Shown here: positions 6,055 to 13,655 of the stretch, one piece after another
Position numbering within the stretch: position 1 is the first letter of the stretch
How the letters are laid out: every line of letters starts with the position of its first letter
Origin: an uncultured Collinsella sp.
GTDB lineage: Bacteria > Actinomycetota > Coriobacteriia > Coriobacteriales > Coriobacteriaceae
Direction of reading: 5' to 3'
Assembly: GCA_902490095.1 (NCBI GenBank)
Contig: CABUCQ010000016.1
Location: 1-26,410 of the forward strand
DNA length: 26,410 bases
Translations under genes and position numbers: made by a program
The notes under the pieces: generated by a model
The model's input: only the letters and a program-made list of their open reading frames with translations
The model's database searches: none
Told to the model about the DNA's origin: nothing

Positions 6055-9000
6055 TATGCATTCACGACCTTTCCGGTTTCGCGATCGAGTTTTTGCGAGA
6101 CGACGCGACTGACGCCGTCGGCTTGCATCGAGACGCCATAGAGGACGTCAGCGTCCTCCATAGTACGGCGCTGATGCGAAATGACCAAGAGCTGCGTATC
6201 GGAACGCAACACATCGAGCGCGCCGATGAGCTTGGACAGGTTGGCGTCGTCGAGTGCCGCCTCGACCTCGTCCAGCACATAGAACGGCACCGTGCGCGTG
6301 CGGTACACGGCAAAGAGCAGGGCGAGCGCCGTCAGGCTCTTCTCGCCGCCTGACATGAGCATCATCTTGGTGATGCGCTTGCCGCGCGGCTGCGCCACGA
6401 CCTCGATACCCGTATCAGCCGGGTGCTCGGGGTCGGTCATCTCCAGATGAGCCTGGCCTCCCGGGAAGAGCATGGCGAAGATCTCGCGGAAGTTCGCATC
6501 GACCTTCTCAAACGTCACCAAGAAGGCCTTACGCATCTTACGGTCGATAGCCACGGTGATCTTGGTCAGCGCCTTGCGCGCGCTCTCCAGATCGGCCAGC
6601 TGCTCCTCGATGTAGTCGGCGCGGCGCTTGAGCTGCTCGTACTCCTCCATGGCAACTTGGTTAACGGGACCAAGGTTGTTGATCTGGCGCACAAGCTGGT
6701 TGAGTTCGCGCTCGGCGGCATCGCGGTCCGTGGGCGCCGGAAGCATGAGCGCTTCCTCGAGCACCGTCGTGCCATCGGCGGTAATGGCCTTGATGGCAGC
6801 CTCGACCTGCACCTCGAGCTTGCCACGCGCGACCTTGAACTCGTTTTGCGTGGCGGAGGCGGTATCGACTCGCTCCTTAGCGCGGGCAACCTCTGCCTTG
6901 GCATCCTCGATGGTCTTCTTGAGCGAGGCCGAGTCCGCCTCCTCGAGTGAAGCCTGATCACGCAGGCGCGCGGCCCAATCCGACGCGCGCTCCAGCAGGG
7001 CCGAATAGCGCTCGTGCATGGGGTCGACGCGCAGACGCAGCAGCTCGAGTGAGCGCGAGGCCTGGCGTGTTCCGCGGATACGACGGTCGATGCCCTCAAG
7101 ACGATGCTCCAGGTCGGGCACGCGGCCCTTCAGCGAACGCAGGCGTTCGCTCGTCTGGGCTAGGCGAACCTTGGCGTCGGCGAGCTTGCCGGCAGCCTCG
7201 GAATCGTCACGGCGAACGCGGTCGAGTTCGTCGTTGGCCTCGGCAATCTGCAAGCCCAGATCGCTTGCCTGCGCACGGGCCTCGTCACGCGAACGGGTAA
7301 GCTCGTCAACACGCGGGCGCGCAGCGCGAACGGCCTCGGAGGCCTGCTCGCGGCGCTTGGAGATGCGCACGCGCTCGACCTCGGCATTGTTGGCGCTTTG
7401 CTCCAGACGGCCGATCTCGGAAAGCAGCGAGCGGCGCTCGCCCTCAAGGCGGGCAATCTCACCGGCGGCATCGCCCTCGGCGGCACGCGCTTCCTCAACG
7501 GCCGCATTGGCCTCAACGACCTGGCCTGACACATGTTCAAACACAGCGGCCAAATCGGGCTCAAGCCCCTCCAGCTCGCGGATACGGCGCTTGCGCTCCA
7601 AGGCACCCGACGCCTCGCCGGCATCGAGGCCCACGCGCACCAGGCCGCCACAGCTTACGCGAGCGCCATCGGGAGTCACGTAGGTCACACCGTCAACGAC
7701 AGGCGCGGCCAGCGCGGTAGCCAAGTCATCGACCATGTAATAGCCGCCGAGCAGCGCCTCGACGACGGGACCGTAGCCTGCGCGCACGGAAAGGCGATCG
7801 ACCAGACGGGTACCGGCAGCGCCCTCAGCGGCGGTAGAGCCGCTCACGCCGCGCGCCACCAGCAGCGCCTCGCCCGAGGCCTTCTTCTGGTCCAGAGCGG
7901 CACGACCGGCACGCTCAAGCGCGGACGTATCGTCGAACAGCAGTGCATCGATATCGCCGGCGAGCAATTGCTCAACCAAGCCCTCAAGCTCGCGCGGGGC
8001 CTCGAGCACGTCGCCCAGACGACCAGAGACATCATCACCCAGCGCACCCACCAGACGGCTCACCAGCGGCGAGCTGTCGGCCATGCGGGCATCGAGTTTC
8101 TTTTGGCTGGCAAGCTCCGAGCGCACCTCGGATAACTTGTTGCGCGCCTCGCTCTCGCGGGCACGCAGGTCCTTCAGGGCCGCGCGTGCGGTCTCGGTGG
8201 CCTCACGCGCATCGACCTGAGCCTGGCGCGCTTCCTCAAGAGCGCCCTCAAGCTCCTCGGCGCGGTCGCGACGGCTCTCGAGCGAAGCCGTGACCTCCTC
8301 GAGCTGTTCATCGATCTGCTCCAGGCGCGAGGCATACATGTTGTCCTCGACCTCGGCATTGCTCAAGGAATCCTTCACCTTGGCGAGCTCGAGCGCGGCG
8401 TTATCGGCTACGCGCTGCACATCGCGTTGCTCACGCGTAAGCTGCGAAATCTGATTGTCGAGCGCCACGCGCCGCTCGTGGAGCTCGGCGGCGGCAGGAC
8501 CAGCGGCGTCAACGTCCTCCTGGGCCTGCATGTGCGCACCGGTCACTTCCTCAAGCTGCGCACGCGCGTCCTCAAGCTCCTCGACCACGCGACGACGCTG
8601 ATGCTCGGAGCTCGAAATCTGCCCGCGCATGTCGGACAGGCGCGACACCATGTTGTGGCCCTTTTCCTCGAGCAGGCGCATGTCGGAGTTAATGCGGCCG
8701 ACCACGTCTTGCATATGGCGGCGCTGCTCGCCCAGATCGCCCACAAACAGGCCCTTTTCCTCGAGCATAACCTGGAGCTTCTCGAGCTCGCGCTCCTTTT
8801 CGCCCAAGCGGTACTGCGCAAGCTCAAGCTCGGCAGCGCCCTCCTTGGAGCGGCTCTCCAGGTCATTCCACTGCGACTGCAGCGAACGCAGCTCGTCGAC
8901 GGCTAGCATCTGCGTAAGCTCGTTCGCGCGCGAGGACAGCTCTTTGTACTTGCGCGCGCGATCGACCTGACGCTCCAGCGGTCGCAGCTGACGGGCGATT

Positions 9001-9590
9001 TCCTTATTGATGTCGCGGGCACGCGTCAGGTGCTCGTCCATCGACTTAATCTTTTTGAGCGCACGCTCCTTGCGGCGCTTGTGCTTGGAGATGCCGGCAG
9101 CCTCCTCGATAAGGGCGCGGCGCTCCTCGGGGCGGCTCTGCAAAATGGCGTCGAGCTTGCCCTGGCTGATGATGGAATGCGTATCCTTGCCCAGGCCCGA
9201 ATCGTGCAGAATGTCCTGAATGTCCATCAGACGGCACGGACTCGAGTTGATGAGGTACTCGCTTTCGCCCGAGCGATACATGCGACGGGTGATGGCGACC
9301 TCGTCAAAATCGACGGGCAGCATATGGTCCGAGTTATCGAGCACCAGCGTGACCTCGGCGACACCCACCGGCTTGCGCGCTGACGAGCCCGAGAAGATGA
9401 CGTCCTCCATGGCCTGGCCGCGCAGCTGCTTGGCGCTCTGCTCGCCCAGGACCCACAGAATCGAGTCAGAGATGTTCGATTTTCCCGAGCCGTTGGGACC
9501 GACGATGACGGTCAGGCCCGGCTCAAACGTCATATGGGCGCGGTCGGCAAACGACTTGAACCCTTTGAGCGTGAGGGACTTGAGATACAC
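6054..9590 (-). CDS. smc: Chromosome condensation ATPase SMC
   Basis: This full-length 1178-residue SMC protein forms the rod-shaped dimer that, with ScpA and ScpB, compacts and segregates chromosomes. The N-terminal head has Walker A GPNGSGKS (31-38). Long charged heptad-rich coiled coils flank a hinge at about 510-665. The C-terminal head has the signature LMSGGEKS (1078-1085) and Walker B FYVLDEVEAALDD (about 1103-1115), followed by the ISHQ switch region. The start is GTG at 9590 with GAGGAA 5 nt upstream, inside the 10-nt gap after rnc. The rnc-smc-ftsY-ffh order is widespread in Gram-positive bacteria. scpA and scpB are not in the window. Confidence 0.98.
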   Translation of the reverse strand: MYLKSLTLKGFKSFADRAHMTFEPGLTVIVGPNGSGKSNISDSILWVLGEQSAKQLRGQAMEDVIFSGSSARKPVGVAEVTLVLDNSDHMLPVDFDEVAITRRMYRSGESEYLINSSPCRLMDIQDILHDSGLGKDTHSIISQGKLDAILQSRPEERRALIEEAAGISKHKRRKERALKKIKSMDEHLTRARDINKEIARQLRPLERQVDRARKYKELSSRANELTQMLAVDELRSLQSQWNDLESRSKEGAAELELAQYRLGEKERELEKLQVMLEEKGLFVGDLGEQRRHMQDVVGRINSDMRLLEEKGHNMVSRLSDMRGQISSSEHQRRRVVEELEDARAQLEEVTGAHMQAQEDVDAAGPAAAELHERRVALDNQISQLTREQRDVQRVADNAALELAKVKDSLSNAEVEDNMYASRLEQIDEQLEEVTASLESRRDRAEELEGALEEARQAQVDAREATETARAALKDLRARESEARNKLSEVRSELASQKKLDARMADSSPLVSRLVGALGDDVSGRLGDVLEAPRELEGLVEQLLAGDIDALLFDDTSALERAGRAALDQKKASGEALLVARGVSGSTAAEGAAGTRLVDRLSVRAGYGPVVEALLGGYYMVDDLATALAAPVVDGVTYVTPDGARVSCGGLVRVGLDAGEASGALERKRRIRELEGLEPDLAAVFEHVSGQVVEANAAVEEARAAEGDAAGEIARLEGERRSLLSEIGRLEQSANNAEVERVRISKRREQASEAVRAARPRVDELTRSRDEARAQASDLGLQIAEANDELDRVRRDDSEAAGKLADAKVRLAQTSERLRSLKGRVPDLEHRLEGIDRRIRGTRQASRSLELLRLRVDPMHERYSALLERASDWAARLRDQASLEEADSASLKKTIEDAKAEVARAKERVDTASATQNEFKVARGKLEVQVEAAIKAITADGTTVLEEALMLPAPTDRDAAERELNQLVRQINNLGPVNQVAMEEYEQLKRRADYIEEQLADLESARKALTKITVAIDRKMRKAFLVTFEKVDANFREIFAMLFPGGQAHLEMTDPEHPADTGIEVVAQPRGKRITKMMLMSGGEKSLTALALLFAVYRTRTVPFYVLDEVEAALDDANLSKLIGALDVLRSDTQLLVISHQRRTMEDADVLYGVSMQADGVSRVVSQKLDRETGKVVNA

Positions 9591-9600
9591 GGTTCCTCGC

Positions 9601-10326
9601 TTACACGTGCTTCTTGTTCAGAATCACGCCGTTGGTGGTGTAACCCATGCGGTCGAGCGCTTCGAGCGCGGCGGCTCCCTCGGCTTCCTTCTTTGAGGAG
9701 CCGGAGCCGCGACCCTGGCGAATACCATCGATCAAAACCACGGCGGTAAAAGTGGGCGCATGCGCCGGGCCCTCGGAGCCAACGAGCTTGTACGCCGGGG
9801 GTTCGTGACCGTCGGCTTGCACGCACTCCTGCAAAAACGACTTGGGGTTCGCAGGATGCTCGGCACGCTCGGAAGCCAAATGCGGCTTAAGCGTACGGTG
9901 AATGAACTCTGCCGCGGCATCCCAGCCGGCATCCAGGTACAGCGCGCCCACGAGCGACTCATAGACGTTCTCGAGGGCCGAATGCAGGCCGCGCGCACCG
10001 GTACCGGTCTCGGAGGCACCAAAGATGATGATGTCGTCGATGCCCAGCTCGTGGGACACCTCGGACAGCGTAGCGCCCGAGACAAGCGACACCTTCAGGC
10101 GCGTGAGCTTGCCCTCGTCAAACTCCGGATAGGACTCAAACAGGGAGCGTGCGACCACAGCGCCCAAAATGGAATCGCCCAAGAACTCAAGACGCTCATA
10201 GCTGGCAGAAACCGGCTGGCCCTCGACTGCCGAGGGATGCGTAAGGGCCGCGCGCAGCAGCACCTTATTATTGAACTCATGGCCCAGGATTTCCTGGGCG
10301 CGCGTAAGTCGTTCAGACAAAGCCAA
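9601..10326 (-). CDS. rnc: Ribonuclease III
   Basis: The 241-residue double-strand-specific endonuclease matures rRNA precursors and cuts structured mRNAs. The catalytic domain shows the signature ERLEFLGDS (44-52) with Asp51, and ENVYESLVGALYLDAG (119-134) with Glu123; these match the metal-binding Asp45 and Glu117 of the E. coli enzyme. A double-stranded-RNA-binding domain fills about 160-235 (NPKSFLQECVQ to AAALEALDRMGY). The start is TTG at 10326: GGAGG lies 8 nt upstream and no ATG or GTG is suitably placed. The start lies 3 nt after the acpP stop, so translation is probably coupled and tempered by the weak start codon. Confidence 0.95.
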   Translation of the reverse strand: MALSERLTRAQEILGHEFNNKVLLRAALTHPSAVEGQPVSASYERLEFLGDSILGAVVARSLFESYPEFDEGKLTRLKVSLVSGATLSEVSHELGIDDIIIFGASETGTGARGLHSALENVYESLVGALYLDAGWDAAAEFIHRTLKPHLASERAEHPANPKSFLQECVQADGHEPPAYKLVGSEGPAHAPTFTAVVLIDGIRQGRGSGSSKKEAEGAAALEALDRMGYTTNGVILNKKHV

Positions 10327-10329
10327 GAC

Positions 10330-10572
10330 TTAGGCCTCCCCGGCATTTTCGATCGCGTCGACGGCGTCGGCGACAGAGTTGAGCGAGAGCAGAGTCTCGT
10401 CATCGATCTCGAGGTTGAACTCGTCCTCGATAGCCGTAACCAGCTGCAGGCGCTCGAGCGAGTTGGCATCGAGGTCGTCAAAGGTGGTCTCATCGCTAAT
10501 TTCGGCAACATCGACGCCCAGAACGTCAGCAGCGACCTCGGCGATCTTGTCGAAGATTTCGGAGCGGTCCAT
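10330..10572 (-). CDS. acpP: Acyl carrier protein with NSL instead of DSL at the phosphopantetheine site
   Basis: The 80-residue acidic protein carries growing acyl chains on a 4'-phosphopantetheine arm. The attachment serine is Ser38 in LDANSLERLQLV. The canonical motif is GADSLD; here the residue before the serine is Asn rather than the near-universal Asp, which takes part in recognition by holo-ACP synthase. The rest of the fold, including helix II (TAIEDEFNLEI), is ordinary. The start at MDRSEIF is set by GAGGAA 6 nt upstream; 30 extra upstream codons in the open frame are leader. It sits between plsX and rnc as usual, but fabD and fabG, often found between plsX and acpP, are missing here. 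Confidence 0.92.
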   Translation of the reverse strand: MDRSEIFDKIAEVAADVLGVDVAEISDETTFDDLDANSLERLQLVTAIEDEFNLEIDDETLLSLNSVADAVDAIENAGEA

Positions 10573-10608
10573 AGCGCTTCCTCTCATAGTGCATGAATAC
10601 CAAAAGAA

Positions 10609-10630
10609 TGGTACCGCCCGGGCGGTACCA
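10609..10630 (-). promoter_or_regulatory. Perfect palindrome in the acpP leader (operator or attenuator)
   Basis: GGTACCGCCCGGGCGGTACC (10610-10629) is a perfect 20-bp palindrome, extended to 22 bp by a flanking T/A pair. It lies 37 nt upstream of the acpP ATG. On the minus strand it can fold as a 9-bp stem with a CCGG loop and is followed by TTCTTTT, so it could act as an intrinsic terminator or attenuator after plsX. Its perfect DNA symmetry also fits a dimeric repressor site, for instance in fatty-acid control. Sequence alone does not decide. Confidence 0.6.
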
Positions 10631-10643
10631 AGACACGGTTCTG

Positions 10644-10649
10644 ATTCTA
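10644..10649 (-). promoter_or_regulatory. Possible -10 box for acpP
   Basis: TAGAAT on the minus strand lies in the plsX-acpP gap. Transcription would begin near 10637, immediately before the palindrome, placing it at about +8 to +29. No recognisable -35 accompanies it. Confidence 0.3.
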
Positions 10650-10686
10650 CCCCACGAAACACGCCCCGAGGCGCATAACGCCGGTG

Positions 10687-11706
10687 TTATAAAACGATAC
10701 CGTCCATGGAGTTGGCGACGTTCTCGACCAGCCCGGCGCGCACGGCTTCGGCCGCCGCGAGCGTACCGTTTTTAACAGCCTCGACCGAGGTGGCGCCATG
10801 GCCGATCAGGACCACGCCGCGCAGGCCCAAAAGAATCGCGCCGCCCTTGGCGTCGCCCGATAGCTTGGCCTTTATCTCGCGCATCTGCTTTTTAATGAGC
10901 AGCGCGGCGATCTTGGTGCCAAGCGAAGACATAAAGGCACCCTTGAGTTCCTGCAGCAAAAACTTGGCAGCGCCCTCGGTGGCTTTGAGCGCAATATTGC
11001 CCGACATGCCATCGGCAACGACGACATCGAAGTTACCGGAGGTGATGTCCGTTCCCTCACAGTTACCAACAAAGCCGGGAACGGCGGCTTTCATGGCCGG
11101 GAAGCAGGCCTTGGTAAAGTTGGAGCCCTTCTCGTCCTCGGTGCCGTTACCAAGCAGGCCCACGCGGGGATGCTCGATGCCCAGGACGACGCGGGCATAG
11201 GCGCTACCCATCTGGGCAAAACGCACCATGTCATCGACCTCGACATCGGGGTTGGCGCCCATATCGCACAGCACCGTCAGACCGCCGGCACGATTGGGCA
11301 GCGCATTGGTCAGACAGGGACGCACCGGCTGCTTCTTACCTTCGGCCATATATCTAAACGGCGTCACGTAGGCAGTAGCCGCGGCGGTCATGGCGCCGGT
11401 GGAGCCGGCGGAGAAGAACGCGTCCGCATTTCCCTTCTTGATGGCGCGGCAGGCAAGCACAATCGAAGACTTGCGTTTGGTCATCACGGCGCGAATGGGA
11501 TCGTCATCCATGGCGATAACGTCGGGTGCCTCAAGGGCCTCAACACGTGCGTGGGAAGCAGCAAAGGGATTGACGATTTCGGCGGGGCCAGCTGCCAAGA
11601 CCTCGATATCGGGATCGGCAGCAAGTGCAGCCTCGATACCATCGAGAACAACCTGAGGTTTCTCGTCTCCACCCACAACGTCTACACAAACGCGAACGTT
11701 ACTCAT
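10687..11706 (-). CDS. plsX: Phosphate acyltransferase PlsX
   Basis: The 339-residue enzyme converts acyl-ACP and phosphate to acyl-phosphate, the donor PlsY uses for the first step of phospholipid synthesis. Family marks are the N-terminal VDVVGGDEKP (8-17, a variant of the usual DAMGGD), FFSAGSTGAMTA (97-108), and the GNCEGTDI...VVADGMSGNIALK region in the C-terminal third. I start at MSNVRV because AAGGAG is 8 nt upstream. An ATG two codons earlier leaves only one base after the Shine-Dalgarno. It follows rpmF across a hairpin and precedes acpP. Acyl-phosphate is also the form FakA-type kinases produce, and a fakA-like gene lies upstream in the same unit. Confidence 0.96.
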   Translation of the reverse strand: MSNVRVCVDVVGGDEKPQVVLDGIEAALAADPDIEVLAAGPAEIVNPFAASHARVEALEAPDVIAMDDDPIRAVMTKRKSSIVLACRAIKKGNADAFFSAGSTGAMTAAATAYVTPFRYMAEGKKQPVRPCLTNALPNRAGGLTVLCDMGANPDVEVDDMVRFAQMGSAYARVVLGIEHPRVGLLGNGTEDEKGSNFTKACFPAMKAAVPGFVGNCEGTDITSGNFDVVVADGMSGNIALKATEGAAKFLLQELKGAFMSSLGTKIAALLIKKQMREIKAKLSGDAKGGAILLGLRGVVLIGHGATSVEAVKNGTLAAAEAVRAGLVENVANSMDGIVL

Positions 11707-11726
11707 ATACATGCTCCTTATACAAA

Positions 11727-11753
11727 AATGGCCGACTCATTGAGCCGGCCATT
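11727..11753 (-). terminator. Strong hairpin with T tract between rpmF and plsX
   Basis: On the minus strand the arms AATGGCCGGCTC and GAGTCGGCCATT pair over 12 positions (one G-U) around a 3-nt loop, and the run continues as TTTTTG. This is a good intrinsic terminator by shape. Because plsX begins only 20 nt later, it is more likely a partial terminator that lets rpmF be made in excess of plsX. A smaller GTTCC/GGAAC hairpin (11757-11770) precedes it. Confidence 0.65.
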
Positions 11754-11793
11754 GTGGTTCCGTTTGGAACGGCATCGCATCCAGAGTATACCG

Positions 11794-11973
11794 TTACTCG
11801 GTAACGATAACCTCGCGGTCCTTGTAGAAACCGCAGCTGGGGCACACGTGGTGCGGAAGCTTGACAGCGCCGCAACGGGGGCACGTGGACTGAGCCGCAG
11901 CCGAGATCTTCATGTTGGCGGAACGACGGGTGTGAGTGCGGATACGACCCTGCTTTTGTTTAGGTACGGGCAT
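11794..11973 (-). CDS. rpmF: 50S ribosomal protein L32
   Basis: The 59-residue basic ribosomal protein starts MPVPKQKQGRIRTHTRRSAN and ends DREVIVTE. The N-terminal MxVPKxK...RRS segment is the L32 hallmark. Four cysteines in CPRC (31-34) and CPSC (44-47) form a zinc ribbon, so this is the zinc-binding form of L32. GGAAGG lies 6 nt upstream of the ATG. It sits between yceD and plsX, a very common bacterial arrangement; DUF177 proteins are linked to 50S assembly. The following hairpin probably sets its excess over the lipid genes. Confidence 0.97.
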   Translation of the reverse strand: MPVPKQKQGRIRTHTRRSANMKISAAAQSTCPRCGAVKLPHHVCPSCGFYKDREVIVTE

Positions 11974-12023
11974 AGTGACCTTCCTTATGAACTATCCAGT
12001 GTGGCGATTACGCGCAAGTAGCG

Positions 12024-12032
12024 ATACTACCA
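12024..12032 (-). promoter_or_regulatory. Possible extended -10 promoter for rpmF
   Basis: The minus strand reads TGGTAGTAT (TGn plus a -10-like hexamer) in the 64-nt gap between yceD and rpmF. It would start transcription about 44 nt before the rpmF ATG. There is no clear -35. A separate promoter for an abundant ribosomal protein inside this long unit is plausible but not proven. Confidence 0.33.
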
Positions 12033-12037
12033 CAGTT

Positions 12038-12592
12038 TTACTCATCGAGCTTGAGATTCTTCAATGCTGCAAATGGATTTTCCGTGGCCTCGGCCCATTC
12101 GGCCTCGGCTTGGGCAGCACAATCGCATTGCTCGACGTTGAGATTGCAACCGCAAGTGGGGCACAGACCGCGGCAATCGGGCTTGCAGAGCACCACGAAC
12201 GGCGTGTCCATAACGACCGCGTCATTGATGGGCTCGCCCAGATCGACGAGACGGTCCTCACCCAGGAGCTCGTAGCCGTCCTCGTAAGCCTCGGAATCCT
12301 CGGGCTCCTCAAAGAGGTAGAACTCCTCGATCTCGCCGGCGATATCAAACGAGGCGGGCTCCAGGCAACGGTCGCACTCGCCGGTGGCGTGCGCGCGGAC
12401 CATGCCCGTGAGCAAGACACCGGTACCGGCATTGGTAAAGACAACGTCGTAGTCGATGCCGTCCTGTAGCTGGTACTCTTTCTCGCCCACCGTGTAGGTG
12501 GCGACATCGACCTTACCGGTCAGCGGATACGAATCTCCAGGAAACTCGAGCTGCTCGGAAAGATCGACGGTAACGCTCGGGAACTCAGCCAT
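12038..12592 (-). CDS. yceD: YceD / DUF177-family 50S accumulation protein
   Basis: The 184-residue cytoplasmic protein matches DUF177, associated in other bacteria with 23S rRNA accumulation and large-subunit assembly; its exact biochemistry is not settled. Cysteines fall in two groups: CDRC at 73-76, and LCKPDCRGLCPTCGC at 135-149 with a further CDC at 156-158. These are probably metal-binding, as is typical of the family. The centre is strongly acidic (EEFYLFEEPEDSEAYEDGYE, about 89-108). I start at MAEFPSV, whose ATG overlaps the preceding gene's stop by one base (TAATG); the 17 extra upstream codons lie inside that gene. rpmF follows, as in many genomes. Confidence 0.9.
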   Translation of the reverse strand: MAEFPSVTVDLSEQLEFPGDSYPLTGKVDVATYTVGEKEYQLQDGIDYDVVFTNAGTGVLLTGMVRAHATGECDRCLEPASFDIAGEIEEFYLFEEPEDSEAYEDGYELLGEDRLVDLGEPINDAVVMDTPFVVLCKPDCRGLCPTCGCNLNVEQCDCAAQAEAEWAEATENPFAALKNLKLDE

Positions 12593-13089
12593 TACCACTG
12601 ACCGTTCTGCTGGGCGGCGCCCTCGTTGAGCTGCTGACGGCAACGAGTGACGGTGCCGGTCAGACTCTTAAGGTTCTCCTCGAGGTGCGTAAAGACCTGC
12701 TCTGCGTAGTCCTCGGCAGCATAACGCGTCTCGCGCTCGTACTGCTGGGCACGATCGCGGATGTCGTCGGCCTGCTGCTGCGCAAGGCGGACGATCTCCT
12801 GCTCACCGGCAATGGTGAGGGCCTGCTGCTGAGCGTCAGCGATGATGGAATCGGCCTGAGCGGCGGCGGAAGCCATGAGCTCCTCGCGCTCCTTAAGGAT
12901 ACGGCGGGACTTCTGCCACTCCTCGGGATAGCTCATGCGGATCTCGTCGAGGATGTTGAAGAACACGTCGGCGTCGATGACCTTGAACTGAGCGTTCTTG
13001 CCGAAAGGCGGCTTGGCTTCCTCGATCAGCCCTTCGAGCTCATCGACCAAGCTGACGATCCTATCGCCAGGAAAATTCTCGCCCGGCAT
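12592..13089 (-). CDS. DivIVA-like coiled-coil protein of unknown role
   Basis: The 165-residue protein has a short N-terminal region (DRIVSLVDELEGLIEEAKPP) followed by a long Gln/Ala/Glu-rich coiled coil from about 55 to 160 (AQADSIIADAQQQALTIAG and onward). It has no membrane segment or signal peptide. The pattern resembles small DivIVA-like or ATP synthase b-subunit-like proteins that Actinobacteria often encode next to coaD and yceD; a cell-division or polar scaffold role is possible but unproven. The start is the ATG at 13089, with AAAGGAG 5 nt upstream. It is 68 nt after coaD, with a possible promoter in the gap, and its stop overlaps the yceD start. Confidence 0.75.
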   Translation of the reverse strand: MPGENFPGDRIVSLVDELEGLIEEAKPPFGKNAQFKVIDADVFFNILDEIRMSYPEEWQKSRRILKEREELMASAAAQADSIIADAQQQALTIAGEQEIVRLAQQQADDIRDRAQQYERETRYAAEDYAEQVFTHLEENLKSLTGTVTRCRQQLNEGAAQQNGQW

Positions 13090-13124
13090 CCGGTCTCCTT
13101 TCATAGGTAACATATCATCGTGCT

Positions 13125-13133
13125 AGTTTACCA
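13125..13133 (-). promoter_or_regulatory. Possible extended -10 promoter before the DivIVA-like gene
   Basis: TGGTAAACT on the minus strand (TGn followed by TAAACT) would start transcription near 13118, about 28 nt before the ATG. A weak TCTTAT lies 14 nt upstream of the TG. It could launch the DivIVA-like, yceD and rpmF part of the unit separately from coaD. Confidence 0.38.
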
Positions 13134-13157
13134 CATGCCACCAGGCAATAAGAAACG

Positions 13158-13655
13158 TCACGAAAAGCGATGTTTGAGCGCTTCGACCACGTTGGACGGG
13201 ACAAACGTCGATACGTCACTACCGAGCGAGGCGATCTGGCGAACAACCGAGCTCGAGATATAGCCGTACTGCGGCGCACTCATGACAAAGATGGACTCCA
13301 GCTCGTTATCCAAGCGATAGTTGAGGTCGGCCTGCTGCAGCTCGTACTCAAAGTCGGTCATGGCGCGCAGGCCCTTGACCACGGCCCCCGCCCCCTGCTC
13401 ACGAGCGAAGTCGACCAAGAGGCCGGTAAAGGGCAGGACCTCGACGCCGTCGATATCACCGAGCGCCTCGCGGGCCAGCGCCACGCGCTCATCGAGCGTA
13501 AACGTGGTGCCCACACCGTTTTTGCCCTGCGACTCGGCAACGGCCACGATCACGCTAGGAAAGATGCGGCGGGCGCGGCGGATCACATCGATATGGCCAA
13601 ACGTGATGGGATCGAAGGTGCCCGGGACGATCACGCGATTGATGGTGTCACTCAT
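13158..13655 (-). CDS. coaD: Pantetheine-phosphate adenylyltransferase (CoaD)
   Basis: The 165-residue nucleotidyltransferase joins ATP and 4'-phosphopantetheine to give dephospho-CoA, the penultimate step of CoA synthesis. The HIGH-type motif is GTFDPITFGH (12-21), and the second nucleotide-binding motif is ISSSVVR (133-139). KGLR (94-97) and the YEL region (104-106) are typical. The start is fixed by CAGGAGG 6 nt before the ATG; the much longer open frame upstream is rsmD read out of frame. Its first 8 nt overlap the end of rsmD; rsmD-coaD pairing is very common. CoA is also the donor of the phosphopantetheine arm for acpP downstream. Confidence 0.96.
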   Translation of the reverse strand: MSDTINRVIVPGTFDPITFGHIDVIRRARRIFPSVIVAVAESQGKNGVGTTFTLDERVALAREALGDIDGVEVLPFTGLLVDFAREQGAGAVVKGLRAMTDFEYELQQADLNYRLDNELESIFVMSAPQYGYISSSVVRQIASLGSDVSTFVPSNVVEALKHRFS

